The position numbers and the translations under genes were made by a program. The notes under the pieces are model-generated. The model did no database searches and was not told the DNA's origin. It saw only the letters and a list, made by a program, of their open reading frames with translations. A stretch of 64,000 nt of DNA from Desmodus rotundus (Eukaryota; Chordata; Mammalia; Chiroptera; Phyllostomidae): NCBI RefSeq assembly GCF_022682495.2, contig NC_071397.1:19664739-19728738 (forward strand), written 5' to 3'. Positions 10,510-21,223 of this stretch are shown here, one piece after another (within the stretch, counting starts at the first letter, position 1; every line of letters begins with the position of its first letter).

Positions 10510-11620
10510 AAAGAGTCGGTCATCTTTCTAGCGTGCTGATGAAGCAGGGTGCAGCCAAGAGGAGGGCCCCAAGAAGGGATTTGTGATGGGGTCCAGGACT
10601 CGGGGTGTCCAGGAAATATTAGAAAAATGTATATAGGATGTCCTCACCCCCACAGGCCTGAGCCAGGGGGGATGGGACACACGGAACAGGGCCATTCAGA
10701 GCTGTTTTGGGTAGCAAGAGCTTTGCAGCTAACCCCTGGCACAGTCATTTAACATATCTATAACCTTTAACTGGTTTCATGGATGTGTTAAATAGCTGTG
10801 TCCATGCTTTGAGCCAGGGGGATGGGACCAAATTCCACCCAAGATGGGACTGGGAAGCAACTCCCCCTGGTTACAGGGCCTGTGGGAGAGCTTGGAGATG
10901 ATTGGCGCCATGCCATGGGGCCACACCTGCCCAGACTTACTGTGGCAGCCCAGTAAAGCTGAAAGAATACGGGGATGCTGGCAGGTGTAACTGATTGTAG
11001 GAGGAGTCAGAAATGGGGCTGCAAAGGAAGATGGGCACTGGGATTTAAACCTAGGCCCGGCAGCCATAGAGAGAGTAGACCATGCAGCTCTGAAGTAAAT
11101 AGGGGGCCACACGGTTCTGAAGTAAATAGAGGGAACCACGAGGTTCTGAGGAGAAAGGAAGAGGACCACGCGGTTCTGAAGGAGAGTAGAGAGGACCGTG
11201 TGGTTTTGGGGTGCTTCTTTTTGCCACTCGGCTTAGGCAGCAGGAGAGACTTTGCCGGGAAGAAAAAGGGAGAAAGGACTCTTGCTGGTGGGCCATGAGA
11301 AGGTGCCACATGGCTTTGGATTAACTGGAGATCGCAGCAGCCACACAGCTGATGGTGCCGGGAGCCTGAATCACGTACTTCTACTTCCTTTCCTGAGACA
11401 CGGTACCCCGGACGGGGCACAGGGAGAGGGAAGGACTGTGCATCTGTGGGTATTCTAAAGGACTTTAGTATCTTACTGAAGACATTAAGCCATTACTCTA
11501 AGTCTGTGTAACTTTTAAATAAACAATTCTTTTCCTTTTCACCAGTCTCTGGCATTGAGAGACGTCTTTCCTCTGGCGGCGGGCATTTCGAACCTAGCAG
11601 GTGAGCGTGGGGGAAGGAAC
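10510..11620 (+). mobile_element. ERV-type LTR with 29-bp tandem array
   Basis: This G+C-richer block ends with a polyadenylation signal in ttttaaataaacaattc (about 11513-11529) followed by a ttctttt-rich segment and cttttcaccagtctctgg, as in retroviral R/U5. A U3-like portion upstream repeats gagccaggggg-atgggac twice (about 10660 and 10811) and carries a five-unit tandem array at 11080-11215. Overlapping open frames of up to 137 codons are by-products of this array and the high G+C. No retroviral coding region adjoins it. The 5' boundary, 3' boundary and flanking duplication are not resolved, so a composite of two LTRs is possible. Confidence 0.55.
11080..11215 (+). repeat. About 29-bp tandem array, five units
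   Basis: Units begin at 11080, 11107, 11136, 11166 and 11196, spaced 27, 29, 30 and 30 bp. Each starts ccacgcggttctga or a variant (ccatgcagctctga, ccacacggttctga, ccacgaggttctga, ccgtgtggttttgg) followed by a purine-rich run. The last unit is partial. Arrays of this kind in LTR U3 regions often act as enhancers; that role is inferred here. Confidence 0.85.
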
Positions 11621-12350
11621 CTCCAGAGACAGAAAGGGGGGATCGTTTCTGTAATAATTTATCGTGAACCACCCCCTGCCCTGCTCTGTAACACTGACAC
11701 CTGCTTCCCTTGGACCAAGCCTCGTGTGCTCTCACAATACTCTTCAAATGTGTGGAAAGACAGATGGATGGGAATAACGGTAATGAGGACGAGTAGAGAA
11801 AGAAAAGCCGATAGATCAGTAAGTCTCATTGTGCAAGTAAACATTTTCTACCGATCAAGGTGGAAGTCATCGTGTATTTTTCATAAATGTCTGTAAATCA
11901 GATTTTACAACCAGACAATTTAGTCAAGATCCTTTACATGACTGATTAATTGATTTTAAAAGCCCCAGAGCTTTTAGGGAGTTACCAAAAGCCACAGAAT
12001 TGTTGAGTTGTAGAGATGGAACTAGAACTTAGCCCTTATGTCTCCGGAATTTCACTGATGGGAAGTAAGTGATTCCCAGGTCCCAAATGAATGTTAGTGG
12101 GAGGCCAACCTACTATTGTGAAAATATAACTAAATGGTTCATAAGCCAAAAAAAACTGTCAAAAGAAAAAATGAAAAACACAGCGGTGATGACAAAGATT
12201 TACCAGTGTTAGCAACATTTACGAACCAGTGAGGGATTGTGATAATAGGAGGAACGCATTTAAAAAGTGTTACAGCAGCGAGGAAGTTACAGTTAGCTTC
12301 ATGAGGTCAGGACCTTCACTCTATCTCAGTACCTAGAACATAGCGAGTTA
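11621..12350. other. No recognisable gene
   Basis: This is unassigned A+T-rich DNA up to the HAL1 insertion. It has only short chance open frames. Confidence 0.3.
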
Positions 12351-12362
12351 CTATTCATATAC
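12351..12362. repeat. HAL1 copy 1 target-site duplication, left
   Basis: The 12-bp ctattcatatac is repeated exactly at 14224-14235 on the other side of the element, marking LINE-type target-primed insertion. Confidence 0.95.
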
Positions 12363-12774
12363 ATTTTTTTTACATTTTTTAAATATATTTATTGATTATG
12401 CTATTACAGTTATTCCATTTCCCCCCCCAACTCCACTCCATCCTGCCCACCCCCTCCCTCCCACATTCCCCCCTATAGTTCATGTCCATAGGTCATACTT
12501 ATAAGTTCTTTGGCTTCTACATTTCCTACACTATTCTTACCCTCCCCCTGTCTATTTTCCACCTATCATCTATGCTACTTATTCTCTGTACCTTTCCCCC
12601 CCTCTCCCTCTCCCACTCCCCTATTGACACCTCTCCATGTGATCTCCATCTCTATGGTTCTGTTCCTGTTCTAGTTGTTTGCCTAGTTTGCTCTTGTTTT
12701 TGTTTTAGGTGTGGTTGTTAATAACTGTGAGTTTGCTGTCATTTTTACTGTTCCTATTTTTGATCTTCTTTTTC

Positions 12775-13470
12775 TTAGGTAACTCCCTTTAACATTTCAT
12801 ATAATAAGGGCTTGGTGATGATGAACCTCTTTAACTTGACCTTATCTGAGAAGCACTTTATCTTCCCTTCCATTCTAAATGATAGCTTTGCTGGATACAG
12901 TAATCTTGGATGTAGGTCCTTGCGTTTAATCTTGGGTAATGTAATTATGATGTGCCTTGGTGTGTTCCTCCTTGGGTCCAGCTTCTTTGGGACTCTCTGA
13001 GCTTCCTGGACTTCCTGGAAGTCTATTTCCTTTGCCATATTAGGGAAGTTCTCCATTATTTGTTCAAATAAGTTTTCAATTTTTTGTTCTTCCTCTTCTC
13101 CTTCTGGCACCCCTATAATTCGGATGTTGGAATGTTTCGAGATGTCCTGGAGGTTCCTAAGCCTCTCCTCATTTTTCCAAATTCTTGTTTCTTCATTCTT
13201 TTCTGGTTGGATGTTTCTTTCTTCCTTCTGGTCCTCACCGTTGATTTGAGTCCCGGTTTCCTTCGCATCACTATTGGTTCCCTGTACATTTTCCTTTGTT
13301 TCTCTTAGCATAGGCTTCATTTTTTCATCTACTTTTTGAACAAATTCAACCAATTCTGTGAGCATATTGATAACCAGTGTTTTGAACTGTGCATCCGATA
13401 GGTTGGCTATCTCTTCCTCGTTTAGTTGTATTTTTTCTGGAGCTTTGAAGTGTTCTGTCATTTGGGCCAT
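12775..13470 (-). CDS. HAL1/L1 ORF1 protein, in-frame internal deletion
   Basis: The 231-codon open frame starts MAQMTEHFKAPEKIQ in an A-rich leader. Residues about 29-60 (LVINMLTELVEFVQKVDEKM) look like the trimerising coiled coil. Residues about 115-178 (from NIRIIGVPEG to HIIITLPKIK) match the ORF1p RRM-like domain. The C-terminal domain then lacks 47 residues that copy 2 keeps, including the conserved stretch around RLSADFSKETLQARR needed in L1 ORF1p for RNA binding. The frame resumes at LHPRLLYPAKLSF and ends YEMLKGVT. The usual role is to bind and chaperone the element RNA in a cytoplasmic ribonucleoprotein. This copy is open but probably non-functional. Host expression is unknown. Confidence 0.85.
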   Translation of the reverse strand: MAQMTEHFKAPEKIQLNEEEIANLSDAQFKTLVINMLTELVEFVQKVDEKMKPMLRETKENVQGTNSDAKETGTQINGEDQKEERNIQPEKNEETRIWKNEERLRNLQDISKHSNIRIIGVPEGEEEEQKIENLFEQIMENFPNMAKEIDFQEVQEAQRVPKKLDPRRNTPRHIIITLPKIKRKDLHPRLLYPAKLSFRMEGKIKCFSDKVKLKRFIITKPLLYEMLKGVT

Positions 13471-14223
13471 TTTTTTTTTTTTTGTCTTGGTGCGTCTGTT
13501 ACTTAAAGGGGCGGAGCCTTAGGTGTTCACTGGGGCGGGGTAATGCTGGTCGCTGTGATGTGACGCTGTACGTGGGGGAGGGGCCGAGAGGGAGCAATGG
13601 CACCCGCTTCACTCTCCTCCGGATTTCAGTCTTTCACTCCGATACCCACAATCAAACTGGGCCCCACTGGTGCTGGTTCCCCAGTGGGTGGGCTTGTGCA
13701 CACTCTAGGCCCCTGTGGGTCTCTCCAACAACCTCTCCCGTGAGGCTGGGAGTCTCTCCTGCTGCTGCCCCAACCCCCAGGGGCATTTTCAATCAGAGGT
13801 TTGAGGCTTTATTTCCTGGAGCTGGAGCCCTGGGTTGCACAGTCTGCTTCGCTCCCCGCCGTTCGCCCGGTTTATCTGTGTGCGAATGTGGGGCCCCGGG
13901 GTGCTACCCACTGCTCTGCCTGCCCCGCTCTCTGCCACTCCGAGTCCGGCCCTCTCAGTTTATCTGCACAAATGTGGGGTTGCAGGGTCTGCTAGTGCTC
14001 AGACTGCCTGCCCCGTTCGTCCCACACTCCGCCAGTGTCAGTCCTGCCATGGCCACGTGAGTCCTCTCCACCCTGGTGCCCGTCTCCGCCCCTCCTACCA
14101 GTCTGGATGAATGTTTATTTTTCTATTTCCTTGGTGTTGGACCCCCTTGCTGTTCGATTCTCTGTCAGTTCTGGTTGTGCGAGGAGGCGCAGTGTGTTTA
14201 CCTACGGCGCCATCTTGGTTCTC
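13471..14223 (-). promoter_or_regulatory. HAL1 copy 1 5' UTR / internal promoter region
   Basis: This G+C- and CpG-rich leader runs upstream of ORF1 on the minus strand and begins with aagatggcgccgtag near 14210. L1-type 5' UTRs carry an internal RNA polymerase II promoter, so this segment is the likely promoter; activity is inferred. Open frames of up to 192 codons on the plus strand here are antisense artefacts of the base composition. Confidence 0.7.
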
Positions 14224-14235
14224 CTATTCATATAC
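14224..14235. repeat. HAL1 copy 1 target-site duplication, right
   Basis: This ctattcatatac is identical to the copy at 12351-12362. Confidence 0.95.
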
Positions 14236-14814
14236 TTTTAAAATAATCAAACAAATGATGTGCATACAAAAATAGTGCATGCAATACTAAGACCAGAGTG
14301 CAAGTATGTCTATACAGGATAAAAAATGAACTTGGTACAAGTGAATTAGAGACACGGAACTACATAATAAGGATGCCAAAATAAATAAAACATGTTAGTG
14401 GATCATGATTTTGTTCGCTCCCTAAACCTTCTTTTAGAAGTGCCTTATGATAAAGATGGGTTTCTGAAAACTTGTTTCTTGTGTTTGTTTGCTCAATGAC
14501 TTTTTGTTAATCCTGGCTGCAGTTGGTTGGACCTGCACTGGGTCAGTCACTGGGGCCTCCCCCAGAATTTGGAGCAGAAACAGAGACAGAATCCATCATT
14601 CTCAGAGGGGAGATGCACAGCATATGGCTATAGACAAGCCTTTTTTTTTTTTCATGAGCATTGGGGAGCAATGAAAGCTTGTCTGTAGTAAAAGGTAAAA
14701 TGAAGCATAACTGAATCAGAGAAATAGCATCTGAATTCCAGACAGCCTTTCAGTCCTTCCTGAGGCCCAGCTTTAACTTCCTCCCTACCTTTGTTTTTAA
14801 ATAACATTTAATGA

Positions 14815-14975
14815 GAGCTGTGCTATATGCATTTAACACACAATAATCCCAGGAAATAAGTACTATTATTATTACCCTTATTTTATAAGTGAGGAAACTG
14901 AGTCACTGAATGTTTAATATAATCACACATAACGCCACATATTTGATAAGTGGTGAAAGTTGAGATTCAGAATCA
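14815..14975 (-). repeat. MIR SINE fossil (reverse)
   Basis: The sequence contains tattattattacccttattt, then gtgaggaaactgagtcact, the reverse complement of the MIR core. It sits in otherwise unassigned DNA (14236-15930), where I see no gene. Confidence 0.8.
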
Positions 14976-15931
14976 GTCGCAAAGGCTCCCAAATTTCTGC
15001 TCTTCCTTTGTCTGTATACTTCCTCTAAGAGGTTTCCATGAGACATCCTGGTGTTCTCATAAGTCTCCTTTTTTCCTTAGGGTAGTTCAAGTTGGCTACC
15101 GTCGCTTGGAAACAAACATTAGTAACTAAATACATCATTAAGTTAATGACCTGGCAGAGAAGATATTCATAAATACAGTGAGCTATAATACAAGGTAGAA
15201 CATGGTAGCTATTATAAGAATTATAAACAAAGCTATTCAGAAACACCAGTGATGTGGTTTCTACATTTTGTAGTGGAACAAGGAAGGAGAGTTTGGGGGG
15301 GAAGTTCGATGAATACTTTGGCTCTTAATTGGGCCTTGAAAGATGTTGAAAAGCAGGGACTGAATGTTGTACAGAGACGAAATGTTGGGAAAAGACACAC
15401 GATGAACAAGCCGAGGACGCACTGAGATTTTAATACAACTTTTATTGTAAGGAGAGTTGGGGTTTGGGTGAGGTACAGATCCTGATCGTGAAGGCCTTGC
15501 CTGCCTTTTTACAGGGCTTTAGCTTCATTCTCTAGGAAGCAAAGATCTACTAGAAGTTTATAAATAATCATTCCATCACCAGCATTTTGTCTTACTCAGA
15601 TTTTGTTAGCAAGGGAGCCATAATTGAGATGAATAGGAGACTGGGAAATATGTAAACAGAAATACTTGTTAGAAACTTAGTACACTAACTATAGTGATCA
15701 TTTAAAATGCAGCAGAAGGAGCACTATTATTTCAGGGAATAAATTTGAGATAAATTTATGAGGTAAAATATTGTCTAAATCGATGAGGAATAATGGAAGA
15801 AAAAGGTGTTATTAATAAAAGCACTGTGTTTTCTAGTTTAACAGATAAGTGGACCATGGTCTATTGCCTGGAATGGGATATGGAATCAACTCTAGTGAAA
15901 GGCATAAGTTGCTTTATTAAAAGTCATTATA
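14976..15931. other. No recognisable gene
   Basis: This is A+T-rich sequence with short chance open frames. The segment near 15290-15360 (gggccttgaaagatgttga) resembles a common old mammalian repeat seen again near 23.4 kb. Confidence 0.3.
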
Positions 15932-16140
15932 GCCCTGGCTAGTGTGGCTCAATGGATTGAGTACTGGCCTGTGAACCAACGGGTTGCCGGTTCAATTTCC
16001 AGTCAGGGCACCTGCCTGGGTTGTGGGCCAGGTCCCCAGTAGAGGGCGCACGAGAGGCAACCAGACATTGATGTTTCTCTCCCTCTCTTTCTCCTTCTCT
16101 CTCTCTAAAAATAAGTAAAATATTTTAAAGTTTTAAAATA
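15932..16140 (+). mobile_element. Ves SINE (forward)
   Basis: This begins gccctggctagtgtggctca with an A-box-like segment, then a B-box (gccggttcaatttcc), the cagtcagggcacctgcctgg core, ggtccccagtagagggcgc, a CT-rich run and tctctaaaaataagtaaaa. It is diverged from the consensus at several sites. A clear flanking duplication was not found. Confidence 0.93.
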
Positions 16141-16439
16141 TCTTTATAAATATAGAAAACTGGACAGTTAACATATGATGTTCCTTAAAGTGTTCCAGTT
16201 AACACATGATTTTCTTAAAGCATCCCTTTAGTTTGAAACAAACATCAATTCTTTTTTTTTTTTTTTTTGATCTCTCATTACATACCCATTTCTACTTGCT
16301 CATCTGCATCTGGAGTGATTTCATGGCTTTGGGCATGCTCTAATTCATAGTTAAGCCTTCTTATAAGCCAAAGAATTGGTCTCCATTGAGCAGTAAAATA
16401 ATTTTAAAAGATATGACAATGCTACCTGGGACTTTAAGA

Positions 16440-17240
16440 AGAGTCCAAGGCTCCTCCTCCCTGCTGAGTAATAGAGGTGTGGTCAGGGATAATGGGTGAT
16501 AGAAATTTTTCGTAGGTTCGGGGGAGCCCTAGAGCAGAGGAGACTGGTCCTGCTCCCAAAGTTGTGGACTGGAGCTGTACACAAGACTCAGAAACTCGTA
16601 TCCTGCTGGCTGAGATGCCAGGGCAGCAAAGGCAAAGTGAGGTACCTGGCAAGTGGGACTCAAGACAACTTCAAAGACAAAAGGGCACTCAAACCTGTCA
16701 CACAACGCATACAACAGTGTCCCGTTTCCACCAGCAGGGTGAAAGGGCACTAGTGGACATGAAGGGGCCAGAATCATGACTAGGAAGGTGCCCAGAGTCT
16801 GGGCCAGTACCCACAGACCCTGCTTAGGGCACAAGGACAAGGACAGAGGCTGAACAGCCTGGGAGGCTCCATCTCTGACCCCTGAGGACTAAGAAAGCCA
16901 TCAGACCAGGGAACCTTGACTAAGGGCAGGGTGAGGCTTAGACTCCCTTCAAACTTAGCTCAGTGTTAGGAACAGGAGGAAAGGTGGTCAGAAAAATTTG
17001 AGACACTTTCTAAAATGAGGAATGACTAAGCTGATTAACACATAAAGGGTCCAGCAGAAGTAATGCCTGCTTTGAGTGTGGCTGGTAGGGTAATAATATG
17101 GGTGTAACAATTTATAGTTTTAATTTGAACATTTCACCTAAAATGTTATATGGTATGCTTGAGTGTGATATTGCTATGTTATACAATTACATGCTTATGA
17201 TTTTTGTAGTAAAAGATTTTGTAATAAAAAGGGGGGGATT
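16440..17240 (+). repeat. Possible ERV-L-type 3' remnant ending in a polypurine tract
   Basis: The block from about 16440 to 16950 is G+C-richer than its surroundings and non-coding; overlapping frames of 71-103 codons show no domain. It ends in an A+T-rich segment, then ttgtaataaaaaggggggga (about 17218-17238) and ttgtgcc. A retroviral polypurine tract normally sits just before a 3' LTR beginning tg, which is what suggested an ERV-L-like remnant. The LTR itself is not evident, so this may be coincidence. Confidence 0.3.
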
Positions 17241-18789
17241 TGTGCCATACCCTATATATTTAGCCATTTATTAGGAGATATTTATTTGGAGGTATTTAAC
17301 TGGACATTGTCATATATCTAAAATATATAGAGTTTAAAATATGTTACAATGTTGCAACACAGTATGAGTATTATCACTCACATTCTCACTGTTCGTCTCA
17401 AATAACTAAAGTTCAACTTCATTTCCGAGTAACTTACCAGGACCTTGTTTACTCTGGAGCCACCACTGATCTGAATATCTCACAAGACACTTATGGTCAC
17501 GATGGTATTGGCTTTTCCAAGCAATGCGTACAAGTTGAAAGAAGAGAGAAAGCAAGTTTGGTCTACACGAAATCAGAATGGGTTTTTCTCCAGTTGAAGC
17601 CAATTATTCAAAGAAGGGAGGAAAACAAAAGTAGGTACAATTACAGTTAAATATACACAAGATGAAGCAGGTTTAGAGCAAACCCACTATCTGAAAGAAT
17701 AGTGTTTAAGGCGAAAAATGAACAAGGTCAAACCAACATTTCCCGAAACATGATACAGTCAATGGTTGAGGCAGTGGTGGGTATTTATCTTCGATAAAAT
17801 TCAGAGGCAGGTAACAGTTGTAGTTACACAGTTCAGGATGATTATGTGGTCAAGAGAGTGGATACACTCTGCGTGGCTCCAGAGGAAACAGAGAGAGGCA
17901 GATTGTGCCTGATTATGAGGGATAACTCTCCGGCCACTTAATGCTGCCCAAACTTAGATAGGTTAACTCTCAAAATAATGATTTCCTTGCCACCAAAAGT
18001 ATTAAAAACAATCTAAATCTATGTAGAAAAAAATCCCTCTACAGTTGGTGAAGCTATTGCATTTTTGCTGGCCTCTTAGGGTTCTGTCCAATCTTAAGGC
18101 TTTCTATAAATGTGAGTTCAATTTAGTTTGCTCAATAACATGTAATTATGCCATAAAGTTATGAACACAGACAGATAAAATAAACATATTAAGGGCTTCT
18201 TCCATTGTAGTTTAAAGCCACACATTACTGAGGTTAAGTCTATTCCCCGGCATCTGAACTATGACAGGGGAATTCTGAGCAGAGAACACAGTGATTTCTT
18301 GAGAAGGCAAATGCAGTAAGCTTCCATCCAGATGGCACACGACTGTGATGTCCAGTGCTGATAGCCAAGAAAAAGTCATATAAAACATAGTTAAAAACAA
18401 AAAAAAAAACACTTGTTGAAGATTCTCCTGAAGAGTGCCAAACCCACACATATTTGATATTTGTGGCAAGGCTGCCCAATACCACTAGGTTTACAAAAGC
18501 TTCCACACAACCTGTAACATAGTTTTTTTGTTTTTTTTACTTTAATACTCCAAATTACCCCAAATTCAATACCAAGCTTAAGTTAACAATAAAAAGATAA
18601 GCAGACATCAATCTTTAGATCTAGTCTAATTCAAGGGCTATTTTCCTTGCTGACTAGATAAAATTCAGAGGAGAAAAATTAGATATAGGACATATAGGAA
18701 ATGACCAAAAATATTAATATGGGAAAAACTAGATTGACATGGCCAAATATCTAATCTGGGCAAGAATGAAAGTCTCTCTAACTCTCAAA
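17241..18789. other. A+T-rich stretch without a gene
   Basis: I see no gene or young repeat. A segment near 17690-17740 resembles one at 22279-22330 (both contain agaatagtgtt-aaggc-aaaa-tgaacaag), probably two fossils of one old repeat. Confidence 0.3.
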
Positions 18790-19480
18790 ACAGAACCAGA
18801 AAGGTACCATCTACACCTCTGAGTGCCAAAGAACTCAGCCCTGTGATAATCAAATGCCTGTTTGTGGAGAGGGCTGGTGCATCCATCCCTTTCCTGCTCC
18901 TTATCTCAGAGGATTGATCCCTAGGCTGTATTCCCCAAACTCCCTGGTCAGCTGGACTCCTGCAGGTTCAGTCGGTAGAAGGCTCTGAGAGAGGGAGGAG
19001 CCAGAATATTTCCCCTTCTCTGCATCTCCAGCAGGACCTCTTTCCTCTGTGGCTCCCAGCGCCTTCTCGACTGTGGACCAGCCCACCATGGGTCTGGCCT
19101 CCTCCTGGTGACTGGATTTCGGGCTCCAGTAACCCTGTCCCCTTCCCACATTCATCCAGTTAAGGGGCCTCATGGATGTTGCAGTGGTGGTTTCCTGCTA
19201 TTTCTAATCTCCTAAAAAGCGAGGCACCCAGGGTGCTAGATTGAAGGAGGCCTTCACTCGTACATTGGCCAGTACAGAGTAAGCACCGGAGAATAAGAGC
19301 CTCCCAAATTTTGTACCGAGGCACCTGGTTTGCCCTGCCCCAGCCCAGACCCTTGCTCACTGCTAGGCTGTCTCATTGTCTGTTTAGCGTTACAGTTCTC
19401 CCATAACCTGCGTAAATGATTCCCTACATTCAGTTGCTTATATGTCTTCTGCCTTCTGGCTAGACTGTGACAACTCCCAG
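18790..19480. repeat. Ancient G+C-richer repeat, family unresolved
   Basis: Segments such as agtcggtagaaggctctgag, catctccagcaggacc, cgggctccagtaaccctg and ttgcagtggtggtttcctgc are arranged as in an old mammalian interspersed repeat that I recognise but cannot name. Minus-strand frames of 67 and 90 codons across it have no support as genes. Confidence 0.35.
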
Positions 19481-19759
19481 CATCCTTTTCACTGAGTTTA
19501 ATATTGAATTCATTTCTACCTAGCTCTTGTCAAAGGCAGGTTCAGAAAAAATTAAAGGAAGACACTTTAAGGGATATACTGTCCATCCTCTTCTAAAAAT
19601 TTGAGTTCTATCATATATCAATTTATTTACCCAGAAAGACATATAACTGCAACTCATTAGCTCAGGCTCCTGCAAAGATGATTCCCCTGAATCCCATTTT
19701 AAGGTTATTCTCTTGCATTCATTGATCATCATTACAAAATATTAAAAAATAAAAGTCTT

Positions 19760-19971
19760 GCCCTGGCTAGTGTGGCTCAGCGGATTGAGCGCCAGACTGT
19801 GAACCAAAGGGTCGCAGATTCAATTCCCAATCAGGGCACATGTCTGCGTTGCAGGCCAGGTTCCCAGTAGGGGGTGCTCAAGAGGCAACCACATGATGTT
19901 TCTCTTCCTCTTTTTCTATGTTCCTTCCTCTCTCTAAAAATAAGTAAATAAAATCTTAAAAAGAAAAAGAA
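19760..19971 (+). mobile_element. Ves SINE (forward)
   Basis: This starts gccctggctagtgtggctca and has a B-box-like cgcagattcaattccc, tcagggcacatgtctgcg, cagtagggggtgctcaaga and a tctctaaaaataagtaaata tail. A short imperfect duplication (aaaagtcttg before, aaatgtcttg after) flanks it. Confidence 0.93.
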
Positions 19972-20214
19972 ATGTCTTGTGATGGGAAATTTTTTCCCCA
20001 CATGTATCCTAAAAACTCCTGCTGGGGATATTGTCCATCAATTCTACTATATTGATTGCATCCTGTATTAATCAGGATGACTGGGTTGAATTATTTAACA
20101 ACAAACAACAACAACAATCAAGAACAGAAATTCATTGGTTTGCTTAGTAAAACGTGGAAGAATTTAGTGGAGCTGATCTAGAGGGCTGATCCCTGGTTTG
20201 TTCTTTCCCTCATT

Positions 20215-20395
20215 TGTTCTTTCCCTCTCTCCCTCCCTCTCTCTCTCTCTCTCCCCCCCTCCTCTCCTCTCCTCTCCTTATCTTTCTCTCTCTCTCTCCC
20301 TCTGTTTCCCCCAACTCTCTTTCTCTGTCTCTTCTTCCTTCCTTCTCTTCCTCCCTCCCTTTTCTCTTTCTTTTTAGTTTCCTTTTTTTGATAAA
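20215..20395. repeat. Pyrimidine-rich low-complexity tract
   Basis: About 180 bp of almost pure C/T on the plus strand ((tctc)n and (tcctc)n-like). The matching open frames on both strands are low-complexity artefacts. Such a homopurine-homopyrimidine mirror-like tract could adopt triplex DNA; that is inference. Confidence 0.85.
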
Positions 20396-20560
20396 CATTT
20401 TATTTTTTATTTTTATTTAATCTTTATTGTATTTTTTCCATTACCATTTAGTCCTCTTATACCCCCTCTCCTCAGCAATCACCACACTGTTGTCCATGGC
20501 CCTGAGTCCTTTTCCCTTTTTGCTGTTTTCTTTCTTTATTTCTCTCCTCCTCTCAGCATT
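20396..20560 (-). repeat. Bat L1 3'-end-like fragment (reverse)
   Basis: This has T-rich sequence, then attaccatttagtcctctta, caatcaccacactgttgtcc and ccctgagtcctttt. A close relative lies at 44060-44230 (caatcaccacactgttggcc, then atgagtcctttttcc). This shared text looks like the 3' UTR of an L1 subfamily in reverse orientation. Confidence 0.55.
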
Positions 20561-20871
20561 TGTTTTTTCTCTGTGTTGGTTTTATGCTTTCGTGTCTGCT
20601 ATGACAAAGGCCACAGGGTTTTATATAAGAAAATCAAATCCTTTTTTATGAGTGCCAACCAGAAAATTCTTGGGCAAAGGATCTTTATTGACCACCTGGA
20701 GTCACATGTTCATCTCTGGAACAGTTATGAAAGCCAAGTGCATTGAAGTACAAAGATGGCCAGCACTGGGGCAATGAGTCCACTCTTACACCTTGGAGGA
20801 GTGTGAGTGTTGGGCAGGGAGATTGGGGAAAGTGCTATCATTTATAGGCTCTAACAAACCCCAGAAGATTG

Positions 20872-21066
20872 GCCCTGGCCAGGGTGGCTCAGTTAATTGG
20901 TGCATTATCCTATTACCAAAAGGTTGTGGGTTCAAATCCTGGTCAGGGCACATATGCAGGTTGTGGGTTAGATCCCCAGTCTGGGCACATATGGGAGGAA
21001 ACCAACTGATGCTTGTCTCTTGCGTTGATGTTTCTCTTGCTCTTTTCATCTCTTTTTAAAAGCAAT
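20872..21066 (+). mobile_element. Old Ves-type SINE (forward)
   Basis: This runs from gccctggccagggtggctc through ggttgtgggttcaaatcctg, gtcagggcacatatgcagg and gatccccagtctgggcac to gttgatgtttctcttgctc. It differs from the other Ves copies through the centre (caaaaggttgtgggttcaaa and a second gggcacatatggg), so it represents another subfamily or an older copy. Confidence 0.85.
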
Positions 21067-21223
21067 GAAAAAGTGTCCTTGGGTAATGATAGAAAACCAA
21101 TGAAAACACCCATATATTTGGAATGGCTGGGGAACAGTTTCTTAGAAGAAGAAGAGGTGTTATTCTGAGCAGACCAAACAATAAATACTCATTAAATTCC
21201 TATTGTAGAAGCCACCCAATATA

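Larger units (their letters stand above)
12363..14223 (-). mobile_element. HAL1 (ORF1-only LINE-1 relative), copy 1, complete ends
   Basis: Read on the minus strand, this starts with gagaaccaagatggcgc at 14223, has a G+C-rich 5' UTR of about 750 bp, a single ORF1 (13470 to 12775), a 3' UTR of about 410 bp and an A tail (poly-T at 12363-12380). No endonuclease or reverse transcriptase follows ORF1, which defines HAL1 (half-L1). A perfect 12-bp duplication flanks it and no 5' truncation is seen, so it inserted fairly recently and intact at both ends. Compared with copy 2 at 36.7-38.7 kb it lacks 141 bp inside ORF1. Mobility would depend on reverse transcriptase from a full L1. Confidence 0.93.

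Noticed and set aside
11007..11420. Overlapping frames of 86-137 codons on the minus strand
   Set aside because: These arise from the 29-bp tandem array and G+C-rich LTR. The repeated FLLRTSWFPLFTSEP-like peptide simply reflects the DNA repeat.
13482..14060. 192-codon plus-strand open frame
   Set aside because: It is antisense to the G+C-rich HAL1 5' UTR. High G+C lengthens chance frames, and the equivalent region of copy 2 does not keep the same frame.
19760..19850. tRNA gene at the head of a Ves SINE
   Set aside because: A- and B-box-like segments are present because the SINE derives from a tRNA, but the cloverleaf is not maintained and the sequence continues into the SINE body and A tail.
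20210..20420. Arg/Glu/Lys-rich and Ser/Pro/Leu-rich frames
   Set aside because: These are translations of a pyrimidine-rich low-complexity tract on each strand.
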